Source: Actinomortierella ambigua
Taxonomy: Eukaryota; Mortierellomycota; Mortierellomycetes; Mortierellales; Mortierellaceae
Assembly: GCA_016098155.1 (NCBI GenBank)
Contig: JAAAJB010000150.1
Location: 1 to 27,208, forward strand
DNA: 27,208 nt
Direction: 5' to 3'
Positions 1 through 9,982 of the stretch are shown piece after piece. Every line of letters begins with the position of its first letter. Position 1 is the first letter of the stretch. The notes under the pieces were generated by a model. The model did no database searches. It was not told the DNA's origin and saw nothing but the letters and a program-made list of their open reading frames with translations. The position numbers and the translations under genes were made by a program.

Positions 1-68
1 AGGTGAAGGAGGTGAAGAAGGTGAAGGAGGTGAAGGAGGTGAAGGAGGTGAAGGAGGTGAAGAAGAAG
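1..68. repeat. GTGAAGGAG/GTGAAGAAG purine-rich minisatellite
   Basis: Tandem 9-base units (GTGAAGGAG and the variant GTGAAGAAG) fill the first ~65 bases and are cut by the window edge, so the full array length is unknown. Confidence 0.85.
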
Positions 69-131
69 TCGAAACCCACTCAGATAACTTTGGGTGTCGA
101 GCCTGGAAATGACAAACAAGAGGATCAAAAG
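1..131 (+). CDS. Possible partial exon of an upstream gene, Lys/Glu/Val-rich
   Basis: An open frame runs from the window edge and encodes about six KEV/KKV triplets followed by a short non-repetitive stretch ending in EDQK. It is followed at 132 by a consensus-like splice donor (GTAAGC) at a codon boundary. This could be the downstream part of an exon of a gene that starts outside the window. Downstream intervals with plausible acceptors and donors (for example about 533-596 and 703-840) keep open frames, but none gives a recognisable domain. The underlying DNA is a purine-rich GTGAAG/GAG minisatellite, so an open frame is weak evidence of coding. No function can be assigned. Confidence 0.25.
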
Positions 132-1220
132 GTAAGCAACTTTAACAGAGATACGCAGATACTTGGCATCAGTGAACTTGAGGACAGCAAAGAAACCAAT
201 GCGCACACATTGATGGCTCTTCTCGGTGTTGCAACAGGGATGCCCTACCACTCTCGCGGCTTTGAATTATGCCTGCCTATCAGCTCCCTCCTCTCCCACA
301 AGTCTCTATCGTCAATACCATTCAATGAATTATCTCCGCAAGGTGACAGGCTTGTCCCAGGCTCGGTCCACAATCCTCCGCAGCCATGGATGCAATGGTA
401 AGCAAGCCCCCCAAATTGTGTCACAAAGCACATATGGTATGGCTGTGTGGTTTTCAACTTGCTAAATGCTATGCAAGCTCCCGCACTTTCATATCGTAAT
501 AGCTGCCCACTACAATACTTGCAGCAAAATCAATCATCAAGCATCGATGGCCCGGTCTACAACGCTACAAGCTACCATCATTGCCATGGAATGGTAGGTG
601 GCATCCATTATGAGAGCGACGCATGAAGAACATGATAGATGACACTGTGGATCCCAGGTTACCAACTCTTTTTTTTTCTTCTTATGCTTTCCCTTTCAAT
701 AGCTCATCCATCCACACCGAATGCCCTATCTAGCAAATATCGAATGGGCAACCATGGCTGGCGCTCCTCTTCTCTGGCGGCTCCTCTGTCAACCCCAGTC
801 GACCTATAGATCATACTACACCACACTCTCACCAACGGTGATTGCCGCAATTCCTGGGTTGCAAGGTACAGTGTATATGAACTTGTGGTAGTTCATGCTG
901 CTCTACTGAATGTTGCAAGCAAACTTGAAAATCATCCGCTTCTGACACTGCCTTCTCACTCTCCCTATTCTCATTCGCCGTTCCACATAGATAAAAAAAA
1001 CGGCACTCCTTTAATATCTGCCATAACCCCAGACTCCCCAGGTCACCACCTCTCAGTCGTCCAACCTAAGCGCCCTGGCACTTGTCACAAACAGCACATG
1101 CAGGCTGCAGAGTCATCATCATCACTCACACAGCATCAAAGGGCATGGCCAGCATCCCCCAACCTAACCCAATCCAATACAACACATCCCTACTTTCCAC
1201 ATCACATCACATCTCTCCAC

Positions 1221-1422
1221 AAAGAAAAAAAGAAAAAAAGACAGAAGACAAAAGACAAAAGACAAAAGACAAAAGACAAAAGACAAAAGACAAAAGACAA
1301 AAGACAAAAGAAAAAAGAAAAAAGAAAAAAAGAAGAAAGAAGAAAGAAGAAAGAAGAAAGAAGAAAGAAGAAAGAAGAAAGAAGAAAGAGAAAGAGAAAG
1401 AGAAAGAAGGAAAAAGAAAAAG
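1221..1422. repeat. Homopurine tract: AAAAGAC heptamers then GAAAGAA units
   Basis: From about 1240 to 1310 there are roughly nine or ten tandem 7-base GACAAAA units. They are followed to about 1422 by almost pure A/G sequence of GAA/GAAA units. The + strand is A/G apart from one C per heptamer. The open frames across it, on both strands, are low-complexity artefacts. Confidence 0.9.
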
Positions 1423-2263
1423 ATGCCAAAACCCCAGGAGGTCCAAAGGTACAGTGAGAGCTCATGATAGACTTGTGTTGATCAACTGTAAGAGGCACAA
1501 GTGAAGACATCCATGACTAACCATTTGTTTCTTGACCTCTTCATTCTCCTATCTCTCGCCATCTCGCTTAGTTTCTATCTGGCCCACACCAAGGCCACTG
1601 CCGGACTTTCCCACCACCCATCGGCTCCAATCCAAGGCCATGCCCCGATGCCACTCACAAACACACACCCACACATACATTCAAGTCCCCACTCTCTGAT
1701 CAAACTACTCTGAACTCCATCCAGTTCATGTGCAAAGCACCGCCATGGTAAGTCAAACCTTCTTTCTCTACTGGGGGTGGGGTGGGGGCATAGCGGTAGC
1801 TGGATAATATTTGGTCCAGTCAGCTCTCTAACTTCAATCTGCTCCACTGGTATATTCTTCTCCCAAGCAGGCCTATCTATCCAATTCCAACCTCTATCTG
1901 CCATCGACTTTGCCATGTGCCTTGTGCCTGCTCTCCCAAGAGGGTACCCCACCATTGCAATGTCGGACTTCCCACAACTAGAGTAAGTATCATCGCCACC
2001 GTGAAGTTTGATTGGGACTCTGAGTACGTATGGACAAGTTCAGTTGACTGACCAACGCATTCTCCGCTGTATATTCACTTCCAGATCTTTTGTGTCTAGA
2101 AAACAACTTCAACCAAGAAGCCCCAAAATCCTCAGTCAGCGGCATTCTGCCAACACGAATATGATGTCCACTACTTGATTTTTTTTTTTACCTATACACA
2201 CAAGCTTGACTAGCAAACACGCAAAAGTCCCTTTTCTTTAAGACTTCTCCCCCCTCCTTCTAC

Positions 2264-2298
2264 ACGCACACATACACACACACACATACACACGCATC
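2264..2298. repeat. CA/CACATA microsatellite
   Basis: Alternating CA with interspersed TACACA units. Confidence 0.85.
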
Positions 2299-2473
2299 CG
2301 TTCACACAAATATAAATTTTCGTTCGTATCAACCACACCCAAGAGACCCTAATACACCACATTACTATGGTTTGATTGTGGGCAGCATTTAAGCTTTGTC
2401 AGTTTTTGCCAGGGAGTGTAAAGATAAGCAGAGCGAGAGAGGGGAGACAGAAACAAATACAGAGGAAGTTTGA

Positions 2474-2499
2474 GCGAGAGAGAGAGAGAGAGAGAGAGG
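2474..2499. repeat. GA dinucleotide microsatellite
   Basis: About twelve tandem GA units in an otherwise unassigned region. Confidence 0.9.
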
Positions 2500-3104
2500 A
2501 ACATGGCGGATCGCCCTGTTGCGAAGAGAGCACAAGCCTTGCCATTGGAAGGCTGCAAGATAAATAACTCTCTTGTCTTTCATCCAGAACCATTTGCGAG
2601 GTCTTTGCCCCCCCCCCAGACCTCTTTTTCCATGGTGCCTTTTTTTTTGCTCCACAGAACCTTACATTTATGATATTATTCCTTGGTCTGTTATCGATGG
2701 TCTACAGCTTCTGTTGACTGCAAAACAATGGCGACGGGAGATGGTGTGGTGTCTCCCTGAGAATGAGACGTGGCTCTTGGCACGCGTATGTCTAGACGTC
2801 AATATGTCGGCCCAAGAGCAGCGTGGGTGTGTGGGAGTGTGTTTGGGGGGCTGAACGAACGGGTGGCAAAGAATGCACGATGCTCCACAACTGTTTGAGA
2901 ATACGCACAAAGAAATCCACACCCTAACTCTTTAACACAAAGAGCATGCATGACCCTATGATTCAAGGATCCTACTCCACACTCTTCGATGGAATGCTAG
3001 GCTAAAAAGACAAAGAAAAACACCTTCATGCTCTTTTTCTTCTTTTCTTTTTTGCAAAAAATCATCCTCACTTTACCACTCTCCTCACCAAGAAATATCC
3101 AAAC

Positions 3105-5060
3105 ATGGATAACAACTTTTTCCAGCCCACTGACACTTCATGCCCTCTCTCGCCATCTTCGGAACCCGTCATTCAACCAACCACGACGGCAATCCCACAA
3201 TCTGAGACGATGGACGTAGACTCTGGCAGTCTTTCGTTCGTCTACACAGGACTACAGGATCCCCCGCCTACAATGATGATCACACCTGCTCCAACGATTC
3301 TCTCAAACAGTGCAGCAGCCGATCTTGCATTAGCCCTATCTTCCTCCCTCTATGGTGTTTCTGATATCAGCTTTGGAACCAGTGATATCGATGGGGCCGA
3401 ATTGCCTTCATTGTATTCCGATCCCATGTCCGAACAGCAGCAGCAGCAGCAGCAGCAGCTACGGTCCGATCCAGTTGACCAAAGCCGGTCCATGTCCATC
3501 GCAACCGACGTCTTGATCCATCTGGCGGATATTCGCGACGCCTTCAACGTCGCCTCGCGGACGAGCTTGCTCGAGTATAAAAAATTAGCCCAACAAACCC
3601 TGGATCGAGTCGATAACCTCCAGGAAGACATGGACAAGATCAAGAGGCGAGTCAAGGACATTGACGAAGACCTCGGGCGGCTCCAGACATCCTCCTCCGA
3701 GACCACCGACACGATCGAGGATCTACGGGCTACTGCCGACACGATACAGCAGGCCATCTCCGAGGCCTTTAGCGGTCTCCAGCAGACGGTCCTCGACGGG
3801 CTGGGACCGCTGCGACAAAGCATCCTGACGATGCAGCGCGACATCGTTGGGCTACAGCTCGCGGTAGAGGGCAACACGGTACAGATGCGCAACACCGAAC
3901 AGAGTGTGACGCATGCTCAGCAGTACTTGATCGGTGTCCAGAAATCAACGCGCCGTGCTGCCAACGAGGTGGCTCATATGCAGGCGCAGTCCGTTCGGCT
4001 CCAAAAGGACATTGTCGAACTGCCAAGTGTCATTGTCACGGCCATGACGACCAACATGGCGGCTGGGACCACCACGACGAGTAGCAGTGCTACTGCTACT
4101 GCCAGCGATAGTGTCACTTCCGCTGCTGATGCTGCTGCTGATGCTGTTGCTGCTGCTACTGTTGCGGCGGATGCTCCCCTGTCCAGTACTCCCTCACAAT
4201 ACACCGCTGCAGCCGTCGATCGCCCTTCCGAGACCACCACCACCACCACCACCACCATGCTTCAAGAGATTCTCGGTCAGCTGCAACAGATCTCTCGCAC
4301 CATCACCCATGACCAGGTCCTCAAAGATATCTTGGCCGAGGTGAGCGCAGCCCGTCGCGAGCCAAGCCTTGTCGATTGGTTGTACAGAGCGAGACGGTCG
4401 ACGCGCTCGAAGCGATCACGGGAGGAAGATCCAGAACAAGAGGGCGACAAGTTTGGGATCTGCAGCAGGAATGGACAAGCGGGGTTAGGAGAGGGATCTC
4501 AACGTCAACCGCCGCTCAAGAAGGAGAGGAGGAGCGAGAGCGAAGACGAAGAGGAGGTGGAAGAAGAGGACGACGACGACGACGAGGAAGAAGATGAGGA
4601 AGAAACAGAAGGAGAAGAAGGAGAAGAAGAAAATGAACTGGAGAGTGGAGAGCAAGATGAGCTTGACGACGACGACGAAGAAGAAGGGGAAGGAGAAGAA
4701 GGAAGCAAAAAGGACGAGAACGAAGAGAAGCAAGGAGAGAGCGACAAAGGCCATAGTGACCAAGAAGAACAAGGAGAGGGAGGAGAGAAAAGGAAAAGAG
4801 ACGACGATGGAAATGGAGAGAAGCCGTATAAGACCAGAGTACCCCAGTCTCAAGTGGATGCGGCAGAGCTGAAGACTGTCTACATGGATAGACCAAACCT
4901 GTCGCCATCTCCTCCCGCGACCTCGCCGTCGATAATAGTTGACCACCCACGTCGAAGGTGGGCGAGGCAATATCAAGCAGACCTGCAGAAGGCTCGTGCA
5001 TACGCTGCTGCAAAGTTCCTCCACGTTTGTGTCCTACAGTATTTATCAAGGAATCACTAG
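3105..5060 (+). CDS. Unrecognised coiled-coil protein with acidic C-terminal region (651 aa)
   Basis: I do not recognise this protein. It is a single open frame. The first ATG has adenines upstream (AAAC before ATG) and is the longest start. Visible segments: a Ser/Pro/Thr-rich N-terminus (about 1-105); a polyQ run of eight (about 111-118); a long helical, heptad-like region (about 133-310) rich in Leu, Asp, Gln and Arg; an Ala/Thr linker (about 312-370); and a second short helical stretch (about 385-425). A basic cluster around RARRSTRSKR (about 426) and later KKERR and EKRKR look like nuclear localisation signals. Residues about 475-570 are almost all Glu/Asp/Gly/Lys. No enzyme motif or membrane segment is visible. 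The layout suggests a nuclear scaffold or chromatin/nucleolar-type protein, but that is inference. The central helical region is too structured to be a chance ORF, so I think it is a real gene; an intron near the 3' end cannot be excluded. Confidence 0.75.
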   Translation: MDNNFFQPTDTSCPLSPSSEPVIQPTTTAIPQSETMDVDSGSLSFVYTGLQDPPPTMMITPAPTILSNSAAADLALALSSSLYGVSDISFGTSDIDGAELPSLYSDPMSEQQQQQQQQLRSDPVDQSRSMSIATDVLIHLADIRDAFNVASRTSLLEYKKLAQQTLDRVDNLQEDMDKIKRRVKDIDEDLGRLQTSSSETTDTIEDLRATADTIQQAISEAFSGLQQTVLDGLGPLRQSILTMQRDIVGLQLAVEGNTVQMRNTEQSVTHAQQYLIGVQKSTRRAANEVAHMQAQSVRLQKDIVELPSVIVTAMTTNMAAGTTTTSSSATATASDSVTSAADAAADAVAAATVAADAPLSSTPSQYTAAAVDRPSETTTTTTTTMLQEILGQLQQISRTITHDQVLKDILAEVSAARREPSLVDWLYRARRSTRSKRSREEDPEQEGDKFGICSRNGQAGLGEGSQRQPPLKKERRSESEDEEEVEEEDDDDDEEEDEEETEGEEGEEENELESGEQDELDDDDEEEGEGEEGSKKDENEEKQGESDKGHSDQEEQGEGGEKRKRDDDGNGEKPYKTRVPQSQVDAAELKTVYMDRPNLSPSPPATSPSIIVDHPRRRWARQYQADLQKARAYAAAKFLHVCVLQYLSRNH

Positions 5061-5500
5061 TTTCTAGAATCTGCTTTTATGTATTTCAACCTTTGTCCAC
5101 CAATACATCCTATGTTCTCGTTGAGATGTACGTTTTTCGACAAGGCTGTGGCCCCTCAAAGAGGGGAGGAGGAGAGAAAGTGAGGATTCTTAGAGGGCAA
5201 TGGCAAGTACCCTGACCAGGCTGTGTGAAGGGTGGTCCTCGGAAAAAAAAAAGCGCATGAATATTTACAACCATTGGGAAACACAAAACAACGATAGCAC
5301 TGCACCTGATCTTGTCATCTGAGAAAGGAAGAAAGGTCGAGTATAAAGGCAGTGCACGCGTACACATTTTTTCTCCCGTCCCCCTTTCCCACACATACGC
5401 ACCAAATACCTCGTTTTCTCGTTCTTCTTGACCCAGCAAAAAGAAAAAGAAATTCCCTGTTTTCCTCTCCGCCTCCTCAAATCGGCGACTTTGTCTTTAT
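5061..5500. other. Intergenic interval with promoter of the secreted-repeat gene
   Basis: 440 bases between two + strand genes. Apart from the TATA-like box at 5342 and a pyrimidine-rich leader (about 5370-5480), nothing else is visible. Confidence 0.6.
5342..5348 (+). promoter_or_regulatory. TATA box candidate for the secreted-repeat gene
   Basis: TATAAAG lies 153 bases before the ATG at 5501, followed by a pyrimidine-rich stretch typical of fungal transcription start regions. Position and match are good; function is inferred. Confidence 0.5.
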
Positions 5501-5992
5501 ATGCTCCTGACGCGAGTACTTCTTCTTCTCGTTTCCTTCAGCACAGTGATGTTTCAGCCTCGTGCACACTCTGACTGCCCCAATCAAAGCGGTGATCATT
5601 TCTACACGGTAGACCCACAGGATTACCGGCCTCATGGTTACACCTTTGAAGGTATCGTTGGATATCTGTACCCCACCTTGAAGCCCAACACGGTGGCCTT
5701 CCATCATTGGTACCATCCAAAGTGCGACAATTTCTACACAATGCACGAATTCAAGGGACCAGGCCCTCAAGGCTACGAGTACCATGGCATTGTTGGCTAT
5801 CTCTACCCGAGTGCAGTCCAGGGAACGGTTCCCCTCCTTCGCTGGTGGAATGGAGTCGACCACTTTTATTGTACCGATCCAGGCGGAGAACTCGCGCCTA
5901 GAGTTGGGTATTCTTTTGAAGGGGTCGAGGGTTACTTGTTCCCTAGTCCAGTGGAGGGAACCATCCCTCTTTTCCGCTGGTTCACCACCTAA
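5501..5992 (+). CDS. Small secreted protein with three 44-residue repeats (DUF5648-like)
   Basis: 163 residues. The N-terminus (MLLTRVLLLLVSFSTV) is a clear signal peptide, with cleavage likely around residues 20-25, so the product is probably secreted. The mature part is three consecutive repeats of exactly 44 residues (32-75, 76-119, 120-163). Each begins D-(H/N)-F-Y and contains a GY-x-(F/Y)-x-G-(I/V)-x-GYL-(Y/F)-P core and a hydrophobic-x-W close. This matches the repeat style of the DUF5648 family, which occurs in secreted fungal and bacterial proteins and has no established biochemical role. Cysteines (26, 75, 124) are few. A TATA box lies 153 bases upstream. There is no intron. It is convergent with the CMS1 gene; an AATAAA on this strand (6472-6477) lies only 10 bases from the CMS1 stop. 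A glycan-binding or cell-wall role is plausible but unproven. Confidence 0.82.
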   Translation: MLLTRVLLLLVSFSTVMFQPRAHSDCPNQSGDHFYTVDPQDYRPHGYTFEGIVGYLYPTLKPNTVAFHHWYHPKCDNFYTMHEFKGPGPQGYEYHGIVGYLYPSAVQGTVPLLRWWNGVDHFYCTDPGGELAPRVGYSFEGVEGYLFPSPVEGTIPLFRWFTT

Positions 5993-6486
5993 CTGCAAGA
6001 GATTTAGAGGGACGATCGTCGTGGCTGTACAAAGCACTCAACATCTTGCCCCACGTAGCTGTGAAAATTGCAAAAAAATGCCATCTGAAAAATCAATGCA
6101 GAGACACTGTTCCCCCTTCTGTCTTCTTTGGCGCCGCCATTGCAAGTCGATCTCGATCGGAAAGAGTGTTTTTGGTTGTTCAGCTTCGGCTACACATTGT
6201 CCAAACAGTGGTCGGAGTTGGAATGGTTGATTGAACCAACTTGGTGGCAACCATACCATGTAGACTTGCAGTGGTTATCCTGTCCGTTGCAATGCGATGA
6301 GTGATAAAAACCCAGGTGTCAAAGGATGATGTGTACGTACGATTCTGCCGAATGCCGAACCTCTCAAAAAGGCATACGGTGAGTGGCAAGAAGACAGGTG
6401 CGCAGATATTCTTCAAAAAAAGTCAAGATGCGTTTTCGTATGTTTAATGTGTTGTACATGGAAAATGAATGAATAAATATGCTGAA
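5993..6486. other. Convergent intergenic interval
   Basis: 494 bases between the stops of the secreted-repeat gene (+) and the CMS1 gene (-). No third gene is evident. AATAAA at 6472-6477 on the + strand is the only canonical poly(A) signal noticed here. Confidence 0.55.
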
Positions 6487-7570
6487 TTAAAAGAGGATGA
6501 CCTTGGTCTTTCCTGCCTTGAGGCGGTCCATGATGGGCTGCGAGTTGAGCAGGTTAAACAGATCCACGCGAATCTCCTGCATGTCGAGGATCGTCCGTTG
6601 CTTGGCATCCTTAAAACAGTCGAGGACGATGAGTTCCAACCTGTCCAGTTTCAGGGCATCTAAAAGATTGTCAAGGATATACATCGTTAGTGTCTTGTGT
6701 GAAACAATGAGGGTGCTAGTACATCGACCTTAATCGTGATGAACCACTTTTTCACACTCCATAGCCCGTCAATCTTTCTCGCCAATTGAACGTACCATCC
6801 TGGATCAGCTTTTCGACACGATTGGGGGTGCCTGAGCAGATATGGGTAACGGTGTTCTCCAGGAAATGAGCCTGCTCCGGGACCTTCAAATGTTTGGCAA
6901 AGAGCTTGCCGACCTTGGCCACCTCTTGGAATGCTGGCAAGGCGCGAATGACGTCCATGCATCGAATGCCACTCGGCGACAAGATCAAGGCGACAGGGGA
7001 GCCCTTGGGCAGGCCCTCGACCTTCTCCAGGGGCTTCTTCTTGGCCTTCTTGGCCGATGGTGTGTTGGCCTGGTCGGCCACGGGGCCCTTTTGATTGGCC
7101 GATGCGTCCTGAACAAAGATCTTTGTCTTCCAACCCTCGACAGAAAACTTTAGGAAGGACTCGAGATGGACCAAGGTGTGGTCGAGGGCAAAGGCCTTTG
7201 AGTCTTTGATGGCCTCGCTCGGTATCCGTCGCTCGTCCAGTTCCATCGATGACAGGTTCTTGAAGGCCCAATCCTGCGACTCCTTGATGGCCATGATCTG
7301 CTTTTCATGGACGCGCTTGCCGAGGGGGATCTTTTCTTGCTCCTTGTCCTTCTTGGACAGCTTCTTCTTCTTCTTCTTCTTGTCTGTTTCCTTCAGCGGT
7401 GCTTGCTTGCGCTTGTCGCCTGCTTGTGCCTGTCCCAATTCCTCGTTGTCGGAGGCACCGGCCAACTCGTGGCCGTCCTCGCTGACGTCGCTCAAGTACT
7501 GGTCGTCTTCGAGGATAAAGTCATCCTCCAGAGCATCGCCCGAATCTTTGACAGCCTTGGCCTTGGACAT
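6487..7570 (-). CDS. CMS1: Cms1-like small-subunit ribosome assembly factor (315 aa, 2 exons)
   Basis: Exon 1 is 7570-6796 and exon 2 is 6659-6487, with a 136-bp intron (donor GTACGT, acceptor TTTTAG). The join keeps frame and gives LIQDDALKLDRLELIVLD across the junction. The N-terminus is acidic (about 12-46) and then strongly lysine-rich (about 53-80), as expected for a nucleolar protein. The conserved domain includes HTLVHLESFLKF (about 131), ALILSPSGIRCMDVIRAL (about 194) and THICSGTPNRVEKLI (about 242). These are the degenerate helicase-like motifs of the Cms1 family, which lacks a working helicase core. In yeast Cms1 associates with 90S/small-subunit processome precursors; yeast Cms1 is about 290 residues, so the length fits. 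The start at 7570 is chosen because the in-frame extension to 7786 is pyrimidine-derived and not family-like. Confidence 0.9.
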
Positions 7571-8710
7571 TATGTCGATTGTAATGGGTAAGAACGAATG
7601 GGGGAATGGGTGCGGCAAACACGCGAAGGAAAAAGAGAGAAGAGAAAAAAAAATGTGCTTCATACAAGCCACCTCCAAACAAACAGGTGTACACACCCTG
7701 GAGCCAATGGTCGAGATGATAGAGTTTTTCTGCTGAACCGCGTCCGACAAGGGCTTTTCAAGCAACCATTCCTCAGGACCCCCCATGTATTAACAAGGGC
7801 AATTGCATAGAAGTAATAATAATAAACTAGTTTTTTTATTCCACCCACAACACAACAGCCAATCAATGCTAATTATATTCCCGTGATAAACGCGGTCATC
7901 ACGCTTCGGACAGCTACAACCAAGAAGGGCAGCCAATGACAATGGCTCACTGACACGAAGGATGTCTTCTCTCGACATGGTGAGGCCACCTTTATCGCGT
8001 CCATTGAACACCAACAAATCCGTGGGTATCACAATCTCACGATAGAGGTGGGGTCATCATGTTGAAGAGGGAGACGATTCCTATTGCCCCGAGTCGCCAT
8101 AAGCCTGCCTCGAAGCAAAAGTATGTTCCCAAAGTCAGAGCTGATTGAGAAGTAAATGAATGCCCCCTCGACCAAAATACCTAATTGGAATGAATCGGGA
8201 GGATCAAAAGGTCAGTTTCAATGCAACCAAAAAGACAGGTTCAGATGGCATTAAAAGAAAAAAGAGAGAGGACTCAGACAGCGCCCTGATGCAGGGTGAG
8301 CGATTTTCAACCATAGCCATTGATGTGCACGAGGTGGGTCCTCCGCTACGAAGAGCGGTACCTCTGCGTTCACCGACGTGGTTCGCACAGTGTTTCATCT
8401 TTGTCCAAAAGAAAGAAAGGAGAGAGATCAACAGATTTGTCAAAAGACGAGAGAATAATACATACCATATCGATGCTCTTTTAGTGTGAGCAAGAAGAGG
8501 GATGCATGGTTGTGAGGTGTGAGAGGTAGAGAGGGGTGGGTGGAAGGGGAAGAAGGAAAGAGGTGGGTGGTGAAGGAAGAGAGAAAATTTTTCGTTTCGC
8601 GGTGCCTTTAATTTCAATGGGCCGAGTGTGGCTTAGCTCTCAAGTTGATCAGTTTGCTGGTTGTGCTGCAAAGCTTGGAAGTGAAGGAAAAGTAGAGAGA
8701 GTTGGAAGAA

Positions 8711-8732
8711 GAAAAAAAAAAAAAAAAAAAAA
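8711..8732. repeat. Poly(A) run of about 22
   Basis: Uninterrupted A run in a gene-free stretch, with no AATAAA immediately before it. Confidence 0.9.
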
Positions 8733-8946
8733 AGAGTGTGGATGGGTTCGTCCGTCGACTACGTCCCAGAATGAGATCCATGCCCGTTATTTTAGGGTTG
8801 GATTTGAAATGAGTGCTATCCCCAGTCATGGATGGGTGCTATCCTCACAGTGGGTCTTTTGCCCAGATATGAATGAATGGGTGGGGCATACCTTCATCAG
8901 GTGATCCCCCCCAGTGAAATCAAGAGTGTTCCCTTTCTAGGGATTC

Positions 8947-9045
8947 CACTCACAGGGGTCTCTGTACGAGCAGCCCTGCTGAAATGATATGAAGAGCATG
9001 ATAATACACACTCACAGGGTTGAAAGTGCCCTGCTGAAATTCATC
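8947..9045. repeat. Imperfect tandem duplication (CACTCACAGGG ... GCCCTGCTGAAAT)
   Basis: CACTCACAGG occurs at 8947 and 9009, and GCCCTGCTGAAAT occurs identically at 8973-8985 and 9028-9040. Spacings differ (62 and 55 bases), so the two copies have diverged by a small indel. The reverse complement of the core (CAGCAGGGC) is at 9114-9122. Confidence 0.7.
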
Positions 9046-9481
9046 CCAAGAGTCGAGATGTTTTGCACCCACACGTGGCTGGCCGTGAAAGCCCACTGTC
9101 ATTGATCAGGTGACAGCAGGGCTTCCCCGACGGCACAGCAGCGCTCTTGCGCTATGTGGGGTCAAATCGTCTCTTCTCCCGAGGAAACGTGTCCTAGTTA
9201 GGGGCGCTGCAGCAGCCCCAACCAAGGTAGATCTAGCACCTTCGCTCATGTCAGCTGGCCTGTTGCGCTCAGACACAGACTTAACAGACGAAACAAATGC
9301 TAGTGAAAATCCACCGAACACAATAGTATACAGTCACTCCCGCTATTTAAGCTGCGTTTCTCCTCAACACACCAACCCTATGGGATCTTGTAACCCCCGA
9401 CTCTCTTTTTTTTTGCTTCTATCGGAGAGCAGTCCCCAGTCAAGCAGTCCCCAGTCAGTAGCTTCAACTCTGCCATACAGT

Positions 9482-9660
9482 ACTACAACACACACACTGC
9501 ACACACACACACTCTGTACTTACACACTGCACTCTGCACACTCACACACTCTGCTACTTACACACTCTGCTACATACACACTCTGCACACACACACACTC
9601 TGCTACTCTGCTACACACACTCTGCTACATACACACTCTGCACACTCAGCATACACTCCC
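9482..9660. repeat. Compound ACACACTCTGCTAC(ATA) repeat
   Basis: About 180 bases built from shuffled ACAC, CACACTCTGC and TACATA/TACTTA units. It is a compound microsatellite, with no strict period. Confidence 0.85.
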
Positions 9661-9804
9661 AGCACACTGCTTCCCTATCGCCGAGGCGAGAACATTCGTG
9701 CGCCACAAGTGTGGGATACACTCATTACACAGCACGTCGGTGTGAAAACACTAAACACCAGTAAACAACGAGAATTGTGATGAATTGGTTCTTTAATAGT
9801 GTAC

Positions 9805-9897
9805 AGAAGAGAGGAGAGATGGAGAGAGAGAGATGGATGGATAGAATGGATAGAGGCGGAGAGAGAGAGCGAGAGAGCGAGAGAGCGAGAGATATGA
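9805..9897. repeat. GAGA / GGATAGAAT / GAGAGCGA repeats
   Basis: Three adjoining purine-rich repeat types just beyond the 3' end of the PAPS reductase gene. They read as CT-rich sequence on that gene's strand. Confidence 0.8.
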
Positions 9898-9982
9898 GAC
9901 TATGATTACAATAAGAGTAGAGAAGAGGAGGGGAGGGGGGTGGCTAGCTCAATTGGTTGTTGTTTTGCTAAAAGGCTTCCCT

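Larger units (their letters stand above)
132..3104. other. Gene-poor, repeat-rich interval
   Basis: Nearly 3 kb without a recognisable gene. It holds a 200-base purine tract (about 1221-1422), a CA/CACATA microsatellite (about 2264-2298), a GA tract (about 2474-2499) and scattered homopolymers. Several short open stretches are bounded by AG and GTAAGT-like signals, including a 26-base piece at about 1721-1746 before GTAAGT and one at about 1871-1980. None could be linked to a known family, so I leave them uncalled. Confidence 0.6.
7571..9982. other. Gene-poor interval
   Basis: About 2.4 kb with no recognisable gene. It contains a 22-A run (about 8711-8732), an imperfect ~55-62-bp duplication (8947-9045) with an inverted copy of its core at 9114-9122, a TATTTAAG promoter-like site (about 9342-9349), a CACACTCTGC-type repeat (about 9482-9660), and GA/GGATA repeats just downstream of the PAPS reductase (about 9805-9897). 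The 211-codon open frame at 9110-9745 ends in the microsatellite and shows no domain. Confidence 0.55.

Noticed and set aside
885..1457. 190-codon open frame and its overlapping frames
   Set aside because: Mostly the homopurine repeat, which is open in several frames on both strands.
6687..7736. Open frames on both strands over the CMS1 exon
   Set aside because: Other-frame and antisense shadows of the conserved Cms1 frame.
7571..7786. Upstream in-frame start for Cms1
   Set aside because: Would add 72 residues derived from a pyrimidine-rich leader with no family similarity; the ATG at 7570 gives the expected length.
9110..9745. 211-codon + strand open frame
   Set aside because: The second half is the CACACTCTGC microsatellite and the first half has no domain or gene-like context; treated as chance.
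9106..9745. Solo LTR or transposon remnant around the TATTTAAG site
   Set aside because: No TG...CA termini with a target duplication could be found by eye.
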